From the NCBI GenBank assembly GCA_963746825.1, contig CAVVCU010000008.1, positions 257,570 to 321,569 of the forward strand: a stretch of 64,000 bases of DNA. The letters run 5' to 3'. The first letter of the stretch is position 1. The number at the start of each line of letters is the position of its first letter. The position numbers and the translations under genes are program-made. Positions 44,349 through 53,177 of this stretch are shown here, one piece after another. The DNA comes from JACVRW01 sp963746825 (GTDB lineage Bacteria > Actinomycetota > Thermoleophilia > Solirubrobacterales > Thermoleophilaceae). The notes under the pieces are model-generated. The model did no database searches. It worked only from the letters and a program-made list of their open reading frames with translations, and was not told the origin of the DNA.

Positions 44349-47209
44349 GCCGGCTGCCCGAGCGCGAGGGCGAGCGCATCGACCGCGATCGCGAGCTCAC
44401 CTTCAGCTTCGACGGCAAGGAGGTGAAGGCGCTCGAGGGCGACACCATCGGCTCGGCGCTGTACGCATCGGGCCGGCGCACGTTCTCGCGCTCCTTCAAG
44501 TACCACCGCCCGCGCGGGCTCATGTGCTGCGCGGGCCAGTGTCCCAACTGCATGGTGCAGGTGGGCGACGCTCCCGGCGTGCGGGCCTGCACCGAGCCCG
44601 TTCGCGAGGGCATGAAGGTCCATCACATGAACGCCACGCCGTCGCTCGACTTCGACGTGATGAGCGCCACCGACAAGTTCGCCGGTCCCTTCACCCCGCC
44701 CGGCTTCTACTACAAGACGTTCATCCGCCCCCGGAGGCTGTGGCCGCTCTACGAGAAGGTGCTGCGCCACGCCGCCGGCCTGGGCAAGCTGCGCAAGAGC
44801 CAGCCCGAGCGCGAGTGGCGCACCGAGTACCGCCGCCGCCACGCCGACCTGCTCGTGGTGGGCGGAGGAGCAGCCGGCCTCAACGCCGCCATCGCCGCCG
44901 CCGAGCTGGGGGCCGACGTGGTGCTGTGCGACGAGGGGGCCGAGCCCGGCGGGCGCCTGCTCGCCGAGGACGGCCACGCGCACGCGCGTGAGCTCACCGC
45001 CCGCGCCCAGGAGGCCGGCGTGGAGGTGCTCTCGAACGCTCCCGCCCTCGGCGCCTTCGACGGCCTCGTGCCCGTCTGGCAGGGCGACACGCTGCACCAG
45101 GTGCGCGCTCGGCGCCTGCTCTTCGCCACCGGCACGATCGAGCAGCCGCTGCTCTTCGCCGGCAACGACCTCCCCGGGGTGATGATCTCCGGCGGCGCGC
45201 GCCGCCTGGCCGGGCTCTACGCCGTCAAGCCCGGCAGCCGCGCCGTGGTGGCCACGGTGTGCGATCGCGGCCTCGAGGCCGCGCTGGCCCTGCTCGATCA
45301 CGGCGTCGACATCGTCGCCGTGGCCGACCTGCGCACGAACGGCTCGTCGCCCGCCTTCAAGGCGCTCGAGCGCCGCGGGGTGCGCATCAAGCGGGGAGCC
45401 ACCGTGCTCGAGGCTCGCGGCCGCGGCCACCTGAGCCAGGCCGTGGTGGGCGCCCCGGGCGCCGACGGCGGGGCCGAGATCGACTGCGACCTGCTGGTGG
45501 TGTCCGGCGGCAGCGCGCCCGCCACCTCCCTCCTCGCCCAGTCCGGCGCCAAGACGTCGTACAACAGCGAGCGGGGCGTGTTCGCGCTCTCCCACGTTCC
45601 CGCCGGCCTGCACGCGGCGGGCGAGGTGTGCGGCCCGGTGTCGCTTGAGGACGCCGAGCTGTCGGGCCGCGTGTCCGGTGAGGAGGCCGCGCACGCGCTG
45701 GGCTTCGGCGACGCCGATTCCTTCGCCCGCGCTCAGGAGGGCCGCGCGCGGATCGAGAGCACCTGGAAGCGCCCGTCCGAGGTGGCCGTTCCCGCGCCGG
45801 TTTCCGGGAAGACCAAGGGCAAGTGCTTCGCCTGCCTGTGCGAGGACGTCACGGCCAAGGACATCCACCTGAGCGTGGAGGAGGGCTACGACTCGATCGA
45901 GCTCTCCAAGCGCTACACCACCACCACCATGGGGCCCTGCCAGGGCCGGATGTGCCAGCTCACGGCGATCCGCCAGATGGCCCAGGAGACCGGCCAGACC
46001 CTCGAGCAGGTGGGCGGCACCACCGCCCGCCCTCCCTGGCACCCGGTGCCCATGGGCGCGCTCGCCGGGAGGCCCTTCGAGCCCGCCAAGCGCTCCTCGA
46101 TCCACGGGCGCCAGCGCGAGCAGGGCGCCAACGTGCTGTGGGCCGGCGACTGGCGCCGCGCCTACGACTACGGCGACGTGAAGGCCGAGGCGCTCGCGGT
46201 GAACCGGGCGGCCGGGATCATCGACGTGTCCACCCTGGGCAAGCTGATCGTGCGCGGCTCAGGGGCGGGCGAGCTGCTCGACCGCCTCTACCCCAACCGC
46301 TTCTCGAACATGGAGCCCGGCCGCGTCCGCTACGGCGTGATGGCCAGCGACGCGGGCCGCATCATGGACGACGGCACGGTGTGCCGGCTCGACGAGGAGT
46401 CGTTCTACGTCACCACCACCTCGAGCGGCGCCGGCGCCGTCTACGACTGGTTCTCGTGGTGGCTGGCCGACTGGCGCCTCGACGTCCACCTCACCGACGT
46501 GACCCAGGGCCTCGGCGCGGTCAATCTCGCCGGCCCGCGCGCACGCGAGATCATGGGCAAGCTCACCGACCTCGACTGCTCGAGCGAGGCTTTCAAGTAC
46601 CTCGACGCAAAGCGCGCCGAGGTGGCCGGGGTGCCCTGCCTGATCCTTCGCATCGGCTTCGTGGGCGAGGTGGGCTACGAGATCCACTTCCCCTCGGCTC
46701 ACGGCGAGCACCTCTGGGACGCGCTCATGGGCGCGGGGGCCGAGCACGGCCTCAAGCCCTTCGGCCTCGAGCCCCAGCGGCTGCTGCGCCTGCAGAAGAT
46801 GCACATCATCGTGGGCCAGGACACCGACTCGGAGTCGCATCCCTTCAGCGCGGCCATGCCCTGGATCGTCAAGCTCGACAAGGAGCAGGACTTCATCGGC
46901 CGCTCGGCGCTCGAGCGCTTCTCCGAGGCGCCGGGCGAGACCGCGCTCGTGGGCCTCGAGCTGCGCAACGGCGACGTTCCCACCGAGGGCGCGGTGGTGC
47001 TGCCCGAGAACGACGACGCCCCGCTGGGCCAGGTGACCAGCGCCCGCTACTCGCACCAGCTCGACAAGGTGATCGCCATGGCCTGGGTGCCCGCCGCGCT
47101 GGCCAAGGACGGGGCGCGCATAACCATCTCCGACGAGGGCAAGCGCCTGGAGGCCGACGTGGTCACCAAGCCCTTCTACGACCCCGACGGCGAGATCCTC
47201 CGCTCATGA
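44345..47209 (+). CDS. soxA: Sarcosine oxidase-like alpha subunit with two [2Fe-2S] motifs (SoxA/MgdC-like)
   Basis: Large subunit of a four-subunit N-methyl amino acid oxidising enzyme, 954 residues. Domains: Fer2_4-type N-terminus (about 15-105) with Cys61-x4-Cys66-x2-Cys69 and Cys82 (MCCAGQCPNCMVQV, RACTEP); FAD/NAD Rossmann domain from LLVVGGGAAGLNAAIAA; a BFD-like segment with Cys497, Cys499, Cys532 and Cys537 (CFACLCEDVT, GPCQGRMCQ); and a C-terminal aminomethyltransferase (GcvT) domain from about residue 590 to the end (GIIDVSTLGKLIVRG, RIGFVGEVGYEIHF) that would bind tetrahydrofolate. Corynebacterial-type sarcosine oxidase, the reference enzyme, carries NAD+ and no Fe-S. GTG 44345 overlaps soxD; its TGA overlaps soxG. 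Confidence 0.92.
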   Translation: MSRLPEREGERIDRDRELTFSFDGKEVKALEGDTIGSALYASGRRTFSRSFKYHRPRGLMCCAGQCPNCMVQVGDAPGVRACTEPVREGMKVHHMNATPSLDFDVMSATDKFAGPFTPPGFYYKTFIRPRRLWPLYEKVLRHAAGLGKLRKSQPEREWRTEYRRRHADLLVVGGGAAGLNAAIAAAELGADVVLCDEGAEPGGRLLAEDGHAHARELTARAQEAGVEVLSNAPALGAFDGLVPVWQGDTLHQVRARRLLFATGTIEQPLLFAGNDLPGVMISGGARRLAGLYAVKPGSRAVVATVCDRGLEAALALLDHGVDIVAVADLRTNGSSPAFKALERRGVRIKRGATVLEARGRGHLSQAVVGAPGADGGAEIDCDLLVVSGGSAPATSLLAQSGAKTSYNSERGVFALSHVPAGLHAAGEVCGPVSLEDAELSGRVSGEEAAHALGFGDADSFARAQEGRARIESTWKRPSEVAVPAPVSGKTKGKCFACLCEDVTAKDIHLSVEEGYDSIELSKRYTTTTMGPCQGRMCQLTAIRQMAQETGQTLEQVGGTTARPPWHPVPMGALAGRPFEPAKRSSIHGRQREQGANVLWAGDWRRAYDYGDVKAEALAVNRAAGIIDVSTLGKLIVRGSGAGELLDRLYPNRFSNMEPGRVRYGVMASDAGRIMDDGTVCRLDEESFYVTTTSSGAGAVYDWFSWWLADWRLDVHLTDVTQGLGAVNLAGPRAREIMGKLTDLDCSSEAFKYLDAKRAEVAGVPCLILRIGFVGEVGYEIHFPSAHGEHLWDALMGAGAEHGLKPFGLEPQRLLRLQKMHIIVGQDTDSESHPFSAAMPWIVKLDKEQDFIGRSALERFSEAPGETALVGLELRNGDVPTEGAVVLPENDDAPLGQVTSARYSHQLDKVIAMAWVPAALAKDGARITISDEGKRLEADVVTKPFYDPDGEILRS

Positions 47210-47886
47210 GCCTCGAGTTCCTCTCGCCCTCCGCGGGCGCGCTCGCGCGCAGCCCCATGGAGCGCCAGGCCGTGGCCGCCGGCGCCGAGTTCGAGGAGCG
47301 CGGGGGCTGGAACGTGGCTGTGCGCTTCGACGGCGAGGAGGCCGAGCGGGAGCGCTGCCAGACCAGCGTGGGCTTCGCCGACCTCTCCCATCTGGGCAAG
47401 CTCGAGGTGCAGGCGGCCGACACGAGCGCGGTCACCGGCGAGTCGCTCGAGCTCGGCCAGGTCAGCCCCTTCGACGGCGGCTGGTGGTGCCCGTTCACAC
47501 CCGAGCGTGCGCTTGCCATCGGCGAGCTCGGCGGCGTGCGCAATCGCATCAACGGCGGGGGCGACGGCCTCGTGAGCGTGATCGACGTGACCACGGCCTT
47601 CGGGCTGCTGGCCATCGAGGGCCCGCTCGCGCGCGAGGTATTCGCCCGGTTCACCGCGCTCGACCTGCGCGACGCCGTGACCCCGGTCGGCGCGTTTCGG
47701 CCCGGCTCGGTGGCCCGCACGCCGGGAGCGGTCCTGCGCGAGACCGAGGACCGCTGGCTCATGCTGTTCGGCTCGGCGCTCGGTCAGTACGTGTGGACCG
47801 TGGTCGCCGACGCCGCCGGCAACTTGGGCGGCGGGCCCGTGGGCGTGGACTCACTCCGAAGGGCAGAGGTGACCGGGCGTGCGTGA
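47206..47886 (+). CDS. soxG: Sarcosine oxidase-like gamma subunit (SoxG/MgdD-like)
   Basis: GcvT-related accessory subunit of 226 residues. It starts SLEFLSPSAGALARSPMERQ and shows RCQTSVGFADLSHLGKLEVQ, VSVIDVTTAFGLLAIEGPLA, VFARFTALDLRDAV, FRPGSVARTPGAVLRETEDR and WLMLFGSALGQYVWTVVADA, a pattern of SoxG proteins. In the known enzyme it packs against alpha near the folate site. ATG 47206 overlaps the alpha stop; the beta start lies 8 bases before its end. Confidence 0.85.
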   Translation: MSLEFLSPSAGALARSPMERQAVAAGAEFEERGGWNVAVRFDGEEAERERCQTSVGFADLSHLGKLEVQAADTSAVTGESLELGQVSPFDGGWWCPFTPERALAIGELGGVRNRINGGGDGLVSVIDVTTAFGLLAIEGPLAREVFARFTALDLRDAVTPVGAFRPGSVARTPGAVLRETEDRWLMLFGSALGQYVWTVVADAAGNLGGGPVGVDSLRRAEVTGRA

Positions 47887-49096
47887 GATCTTCCGCCCCA
47901 AGCGCATGTGGCGAAAGCGCGGCGAGCTCAAGGACTCCTACGACGTCGTGATCATCGGCGGCGGCTCCCACGGGCTGGCCACCGCCTACTACCTGGCGCG
48001 CGACCACGGCATCAAGGACGTGGCCATCCTCGAGAAGAACTACATCGGCTCGGGGGCCGCCGGGCGCAACACCACGATCCTGCGCTCCAACTACAAGACC
48101 GTGGAGGGCGCCAAGTTCTACGACGCCTCGCTCAAGCTCTACGAGGGCCTCGGCGCCGAGCTGAACTTCAACCTGCTCTTCTCGCAGAACGGCCACCTCA
48201 CCCTGGCCCACACCGACCGCGCGATGTTCGTGATGGCCAACCGCGCGGAGGTCAACCGCCTCAACGGCATCGACTCGCGGCTGATCTACCCCGACGAGAT
48301 CAAGAAGCTGGCGCCGGCGATGCAGGTGGACAACCCGGACGCCGTCCACCCGATCATGGGCGCGCTCTACCACCCGCCGGGCGGCGTGATCCGCCACGAC
48401 GCCGTGGTGTGGGGCCTGGCGCGCGGCGCGGACCGCGGCGGCGCCGAGATCCATCCCTACACCGAGGTCACCGGCATCGAGCGCACCAACGGCCGCGTTG
48501 ACGCGGTCAACACCAACCGGGGCCGCATCAAGGCGGGCACGGTGCTCAACTGCACCGCGGGCTGGAGCTCGCTGATCTCCGACATGGCCGGCGTGAAGAT
48601 GCCGATCACCACCCACATCCTCCAGGCCTGCGTGACCGAGGCGATGAAGCCGCTGCTCGACGTGGTGATCGTGTCCTCGCAGATGCACGTCTACGTGTCC
48701 CAGACCGACCGCGGCGAGTTCCTCATGGGCGCGGAGATCGAGCCCTGGACCACCTACCGCCAGCAGGGAACGCTCAATTTCATGCAGGAGGTCTCGCGCC
48801 ACACCCTCGAGCTGTTCCCCCAGCTCGAGCACGCGCGCATCCTGCGCTCCTGGGCCGGCCTGTGCGACCTCAGCCCCGACTACAGCCCGATCCTGGGCCA
48901 GACCGAGGTCGAGAACTTCCACGTGAGCTCGGGCTGGGGCACCTACGGCTTCAAGGCCGCGCCGATCGTGGGCAAGACGCTGGCCGAGCTCACGGCCACG
49001 CGCAAGCAGCCCGAGCTGATCCAGCCCTTCGCGCTGGAGCGGTTCTACGAGGACAAGCTGGTGTCGGAACTCGCCGCGGCCGCGGTGAGCCATTAA
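47879..49096 (+). CDS. soxB: Sarcosine oxidase-like beta subunit (SoxB/MgdA-like)
   Basis: FAD-binding catalytic subunit of 405 residues where the N-methyl amino acid is oxidised. The dinucleotide fold is SYDVVIIGGGSHGLATAYYL; then IGSGAAGRNTTILRSNYKT, the flavin-contact region GVIRHDAVVWGLARGADRGG (a His here anchors FMN in the reference enzyme), LMGAEIEPWTTY and the C-terminal FHVSSGWGTYGFKAAPIVG that closes the FAD site. GTG 47879. It is the last sox-type gene; the order D-A-G-B differs from the usual B-D-A-G. fhs follows after 24 bases. Confidence 0.92.
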   Translation: MREIFRPKRMWRKRGELKDSYDVVIIGGGSHGLATAYYLARDHGIKDVAILEKNYIGSGAAGRNTTILRSNYKTVEGAKFYDASLKLYEGLGAELNFNLLFSQNGHLTLAHTDRAMFVMANRAEVNRLNGIDSRLIYPDEIKKLAPAMQVDNPDAVHPIMGALYHPPGGVIRHDAVVWGLARGADRGGAEIHPYTEVTGIERTNGRVDAVNTNRGRIKAGTVLNCTAGWSSLISDMAGVKMPITTHILQACVTEAMKPLLDVVIVSSQMHVYVSQTDRGEFLMGAEIEPWTTYRQQGTLNFMQEVSRHTLELFPQLEHARILRSWAGLCDLSPDYSPILGQTEVENFHVSSGWGTYGFKAAPIVGKTLAELTATRKQPELIQPFALERFYEDKLVSELAAAAVSH

Positions 49097-49120
49097 TTCG
49101 CACGACCGAGGAGAGAGCCC

Positions 49121-50800
49121 GTGAAGAGCAGCCTGGAGATCGCGCAGGAAGCGGAGCTCCTCCCGATCGAGGACATCGCCGAGCGGATGGGCCTCACGCC
49201 CGACGAGTTCGAGCCCTACGGCCGCTACAAGGCCAAGATCGACCTGAGTGTCGTCGACCGCATGAAGGACGCGCCCGACGCCAAGATCGTGTGCGTGGCC
49301 GGCGTCACGCCGACCAAGGCGGGTGAGGGTAAGACGACCACGGCGGTGTCCCTGACCCAGGGCCTCGGCTTGATCGGCAAGGACCCGGTGCTGTGCCTGC
49401 GCGAGCCCTCGCTCGGCCCGGTGTTCGGCATCAAGGGCGGCGCCGCGGGCGGCGGCATGACCCAGGTGGTGCCGATGGAGGACCTGAACCTCCACTTCAC
49501 CGGCGACATCCACGCCGTGGGCGCGGCCAACAACCTGCTCGCCGCGCTGCTCGACGCCTCCATCCTGCACGGCAATCCGCACAAGATCGACGCTCTGCGC
49601 GTGGGCTGGAAGCGCGCCCTCGACATGAACGACCGCGCCCTGCGCGCGATCACGCTCGGCCAGGGCGGGCGGGCCAACGGCTACCCGCGCGAGTCGGGCT
49701 TCGACATCACCGCCGCCTCGGAGGTGATGGCCATCCTGGCCGTGTCGCGCGACCTCCAGGACCTGCGCAAGCGCCTCGGCGCCATCACCGTCGCCCACTC
49801 CTTCGACGGCGGCAAGCCCGTGACCGCGGAGGACCTGGGGGCGGCCGGTGCCATGGCCGTGCTGCTGAAGGACGCGCTGAAGCCCAACCTGATCCAGACC
49901 CTCGAGGGCCAGCCCTGCCTGATGCACGCGGGCCCGTTCGCCAACATCGCGCACGGCAACTCCTCGCTGGTGGCCGACCTGATCGGCCAGAAGCTCGGCG
50001 ACTACGTGATCACCGAGTCGGGCTTCGGCTCGGACATGGGCATGGAGAAGTTCTTCGACATCGTCTGCCGCAAGGGCGGCATCCGGCCCAGCGCGGTGGT
50101 GCTCGTGGCCACGGTGCGCGCGCTCAAGCACCACGGCGGCCTCGAGGACGACCCGCGCTCGGGAACGGACGAGGGTCTCAAGGCGGTCGAGGAGGGCGCG
50201 GCCAACCTGCGCCGCCACCTCGGAATCGTCAAGACGTTCGGCCTGCCCTGCGTGGTGGCGGTCAACCGCCGGCCGGGGGACACCGACGAGGAGGTGGCCC
50301 TCGTGCAGCGTCTCGCGCTGGAGGCGGGGGCGCACGGCGCCGAGATCAACGACGGCTTCGCCCATGGCGGCGAGGGCGCCGCGGCGCTGGGCGAGGCCGT
50401 GGTGAAGGCCTGCGACAGCCCGAACGAGTTCGAGCTGCTGTACTCCGACGACGACTCGATCGAGACCAAGGTCGAGAAGGTGGCCAAGAAGGTCTACGGC
50501 GCGAAGGAAGTGGTGTTCTACCTGGACGCTCAGCGCAAGATCCGGCAGTTCAACGAGGACGGCCTCGACAAGCTGCCGGTGTGCATGGCCAAGACGCACC
50601 TCTCGCTGTCGTCGGACCCGACGCTGCTCAACGCGCCCGAGGACTTCGTGCTGCCGGTGCGCGACATCCGGGCCTACACCGGCGCCGGCTGGCTGGTGCC
50701 GCTGGCCGGGGACATCCAGCAGATGCCCGGCCTGGGCAAGACGCCCGCCGCGTTCAACGTGGACATCGACGCCGACGGGCGGACGGTCGGCCTGTTCTAG
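49121..50800 (+). CDS. fhs: Formate--tetrahydrofolate ligase
   Basis: Interconverts formate plus THF plus ATP and 10-formyl-THF; 559 residues. P-loop-like TPTKAGEGKTTTAVSLTQGL, the signature GIKGGAAGGGMTQVVPMEDL, FTGDIHAVGAANNLLAALLD, GFDITAASEVMAILAVSRDL and FANIAHGNSSLVADLIGQKL are all present, as is the C-terminal QQMPGLGKTPAAFNVDID. GTG 49121 has GAGGAGAG 5-12 bases ahead. Behind the sox-type genes it can turn folate-bound C1 from N-methyl oxidation into formate with ATP recovery, or feed formate back into folate. Confidence 0.97.
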   Translation: MKSSLEIAQEAELLPIEDIAERMGLTPDEFEPYGRYKAKIDLSVVDRMKDAPDAKIVCVAGVTPTKAGEGKTTTAVSLTQGLGLIGKDPVLCLREPSLGPVFGIKGGAAGGGMTQVVPMEDLNLHFTGDIHAVGAANNLLAALLDASILHGNPHKIDALRVGWKRALDMNDRALRAITLGQGGRANGYPRESGFDITAASEVMAILAVSRDLQDLRKRLGAITVAHSFDGGKPVTAEDLGAAGAMAVLLKDALKPNLIQTLEGQPCLMHAGPFANIAHGNSSLVADLIGQKLGDYVITESGFGSDMGMEKFFDIVCRKGGIRPSAVVLVATVRALKHHGGLEDDPRSGTDEGLKAVEEGAANLRRHLGIVKTFGLPCVVAVNRRPGDTDEEVALVQRLALEAGAHGAEINDGFAHGGEGAAALGEAVVKACDSPNEFELLYSDDDSIETKVEKVAKKVYGAKEVVFYLDAQRKIRQFNEDGLDKLPVCMAKTHLSLSSDPTLLNAPEDFVLPVRDIRAYTGAGWLVPLAGDIQQMPGLGKTPAAFNVDIDADGRTVGLF

Positions 50801-51645
50801 TGGCTGACCCAGGCGCTCCCGAGGCGAAGCCCTCGCTGGTCGACATCGCCGAGGATGCGCTGCGGACCTGGCTGGCCACGGGACGCCACCGCTCGGGTGA
50901 GCGGCTGCCCCCCGAGCAGGAGCTGTCGGTGCAGCTGGGGATCTCGCGGGGCACGCTGCGCACCGCGCTGCGCCGCCTGGAGGAGAGCGGCGAGATCGTC
51001 CGCCGCCAGGGCAGCGGCACCTACGTCGGCCGCACCACCGCCACCAGCCTCGACGAGGGGCTCGAGCGGCTCGTGTCCTACAGCGAGCTGGCCCGCCGGC
51101 GCGGCGTGAAGCTGGAGCTCGGCGCGGTCGAGATCGAGCAGAAGCGGATCGGGCCGGAGCCCGCCGAGCTCTTCGGCCTGCCCGCCGACACGGCCGCCAC
51201 CACCGTCACGCGAACGCTCCTCATGGACGGGCGCCCGGGCGCCTGGATGCGCGACATCGTGCACCCCGAGGTGGCCATGCCGTCCGATGCCAAGCTCCGC
51301 CAGGCGCTCGAGAACGGGGACATGGTGCTCGACGTGATCCGCAGCCAGGGCGTGCCCGTGGCCTACACCCGCGCGCACATCTCGGCGCGCGTGCTGACCC
51401 GGCGCGACCGGGTGGGCCGGGCCCTCGCGGTGAGCGAGACCGTGGCCGCGCTGGAGATCGATCACGTCACCTGCACCGCGGAGGGGGCGGCGGTCGAGCA
51501 CTCGGTCGACATCTTCCTCCCGCGGAGCCTCGATCTGCACGTGATGCGCTGGATCGAGGAGCTCCCGCCGGTGCCCTCGATCACCCGCGATTCGGCCGTC
51601 GCCGGCACGCTGAGCGTCCTTATACAAATTTGCGCAAAGCGGTGA
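50800..51645 (+). CDS. GntR family regulator with UTRA effector domain (HutC type)
   Basis: Regulator of 281 residues. N-terminal winged helix: LRTWLATGRHRSGERLPPEQ, ELSVQLGISRGTLRTALRRL, EESGEIVRRQGSGTYVG. C-terminal UTRA ligand domain: LGAVEIEQKRIGPEPAELFG, TTVTRTLLMDGRPGAWMRDI, LDVIRSQGVPVAYTRAHISA. The GTG shares a base with the fhs stop (TAGTG). UTRA domains commonly bind a pathway metabolite such as a sugar amine, histidine intermediate or amino acid; here glutamate-like or N-methyl compounds are candidates. The matching palindromes at 43986 and 51620 are its probable operators. Its last codons include site 2. Confidence 0.9.
   Translation: MADPGAPEAKPSLVDIAEDALRTWLATGRHRSGERLPPEQELSVQLGISRGTLRTALRRLEESGEIVRRQGSGTYVGRTTATSLDEGLERLVSYSELARRRGVKLELGAVEIEQKRIGPEPAELFGLPADTAATTVTRTLLMDGRPGAWMRDIVHPEVAMPSDAKLRQALENGDMVLDVIRSQGVPVAYTRAHISARVLTRRDRVGRALAVSETVAALEIDHVTCTAEGAAVEHSVDIFLPRSLDLHVMRWIEELPPVPSITRDSAVAGTLSVLIQICAKR
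51620..51637. promoter_or_regulatory. AT-rich palindrome, candidate GntR operator, site 2
   Basis: TTATACAAATTTGCGCAA shares 14 of 18 positions with the palindrome at 43986, including all of ACAAATTTG. It lies in the last codons of the GntR gene, 67 bases before the next start, where a promoter for the second synthetase module would be. Confidence 0.5.
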
Positions 51646-51704
51646 TATAGTCGCCGCGCCGGGCGGCCCGCCCCGGCGGCCCCAATCCACTCGGAGGACT
51701 GCGA

Positions 51705-53177
51705 ATGAGTGATGGCAGCGCGACGGCCCAGGAGGCGGCGTCGAACGGCTTCGGCGGCACGGTCGACACCGTCCTGAAGACGGCGCGCTCGGAAGCGCCG
51801 CCCGCCACCCTCGAGGAGGCGCGCACCCAGCCGGGCCGGCGCGAGCGCATCGAGGAGATCACCCGTCGCATTCAGGCCGACGGCATCAAGTACGTCTTCT
51901 TCCAGCAGGTCTCGATCACCGGACGGGTGATGGGCAAGGGCGTGGTCGCGGACTTCTTCCCCCAGGTCGCCGAGAAGGGTTACCAGCTCGTCTACGGCGC
52001 CACCGCCAACCTGTTCACCGACCGCGCCGGCGACTACATCGGCTTCGGCCCCGAGGAGTCCGAGCTGGCGGCGGTAGCCGACCTCGACACCTTCGCCGTC
52101 CTGCCCTGGGATTCGCGCGTGGCCCGCGTGTACTGCGACTGCTACGACACCGAGACGGGCGAGCTGCTCGACGCCGACCCTCGCCAGAACCTCAAGCGCG
52201 TGGTGGCGGAGTTCGAGAAGGAGCTCGGCTACAGCTTCCTGATCGGCATCGAGCCCGAGATGATGTGGCTCAAGAAGCCCGAGAGCGGGGCCCTTCCCGA
52301 GGGTGTGACCAAGCCCTACTGCTACCACATCCATCAGTTCGAGGAGCTCCGTCCGGTGCTGCTCGACGTGATCGACTACGGCCAGAAGCTGGGCCTCGAC
52401 ATGAGCTACGGCGACCACGAGGACGCCCCGGGCCAGCTCGAGCTGAACTTCCGCTTCGACCGTCCGGTGAAGACGGCCGACAACATCACCACCTACCGCC
52501 AGATCTGCGCGGCGGTGGGGCGCAAGCACGGCCTGCTGCCCACGTTCATGCCCAAGCCGTTCACCGGCGTGTCGGCCAACGGCCACCACCACCACTTCAC
52601 TCTCATGGACGAGAACGGCAACAACGTCTTCCACGACACCGACGGTCCCGCCGAGCTGTCGGACGTCGCGCGCCACTTCCTCGGCGGGATGCTCGACCAC
52701 TTCGGCGCGCTCATGTGCGTCGGCAACCCGACGGTCAACTCCTACTGCCGCATGTGGGACGCGGGCTTCTGGGCGCCGGTCTACAAGAACTGGGGCTGGC
52801 AGAACCGCACCTGCACGGTGCGCGTGGCCTCGGGCGGGCGCTTCGAGTACCGCGGCGTCGACTCCTCCTGCAACCCCTACCTCACGGTGGCCTCGCTGCT
52901 GGTGGCCGGCCTCGACGGCATCCGCAACCAGAGCGATCCGGGCGATCCCCAGAGCGGCAACACCTACGACCTGCTCCAGGCGGGCACCGAGATCGAGCGC
53001 GTCCCCGACAGCCTCGGCGCGGCCCTGGTGGCGCTCGAGGCCGACGAGGTGGTGCGCAGCGCGATGCCCGGCCGCCTCTACGACGTCTTTCGCCACTACA
53101 AGAACGACGAGTGGGAGCGCTACCTGGCGGCCGTGACCGACTGGGAGCGCGACGAGTACCTGGAGGTTCTTCCCTGA
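51705..53177 (+). CDS. Glutamine synthetase family enzyme (GlnT/GMA synthetase-like), copy 2
   Basis: Intact 490-residue relative of glutamine synthetase. It begins with about 45 extra residues rich in Ala and Glu, then VFFQQVSITGRVMGKGVVAD (beta-grasp domain), LIGIEPEMMWLKKP (metal-binding Glu), SYGDHEDAPGQLELNFRFDR, MPKPFTGVSANGHHHHFTLM (His-rich form of the usual GSGMHxH segment), NSYCRMWDAGFWAPVYKNWG, CTVRVASGGRFEYRGVDSSC and NPYLTVASLLVAGLDGI. The HHHH run is unusual. ATG 51705 has GGAGGA 9 bases upstream. Its stop overlaps the second amidotransferase start. gamma-Glutamylmethylamide synthesis is a reasonable hypothesis, not proven. Confidence 0.88.
   Translation: MSDGSATAQEAASNGFGGTVDTVLKTARSEAPPATLEEARTQPGRRERIEEITRRIQADGIKYVFFQQVSITGRVMGKGVVADFFPQVAEKGYQLVYGATANLFTDRAGDYIGFGPEESELAAVADLDTFAVLPWDSRVARVYCDCYDTETGELLDADPRQNLKRVVAEFEKELGYSFLIGIEPEMMWLKKPESGALPEGVTKPYCYHIHQFEELRPVLLDVIDYGQKLGLDMSYGDHEDAPGQLELNFRFDRPVKTADNITTYRQICAAVGRKHGLLPTFMPKPFTGVSANGHHHHFTLMDENGNNVFHDTDGPAELSDVARHFLGGMLDHFGALMCVGNPTVNSYCRMWDAGFWAPVYKNWGWQNRTCTVRVASGGRFEYRGVDSSCNPYLTVASLLVAGLDGIRNQSDPGDPQSGNTYDLLQAGTEIERVPDSLGAALVALEADEVVRSAMPGRLYDVFRHYKNDEWERYLAAVTDWERDEYLEVLP

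Noticed and set aside
47759..50599. Very long open frame on the minus strand across soxG, soxB and fhs
   Set aside because: It is the antisense of three certain genes. High third-position GC suppresses stops on the other strand; the translation is His/Gln/Ala/Arg/Val-rich with no family motif.
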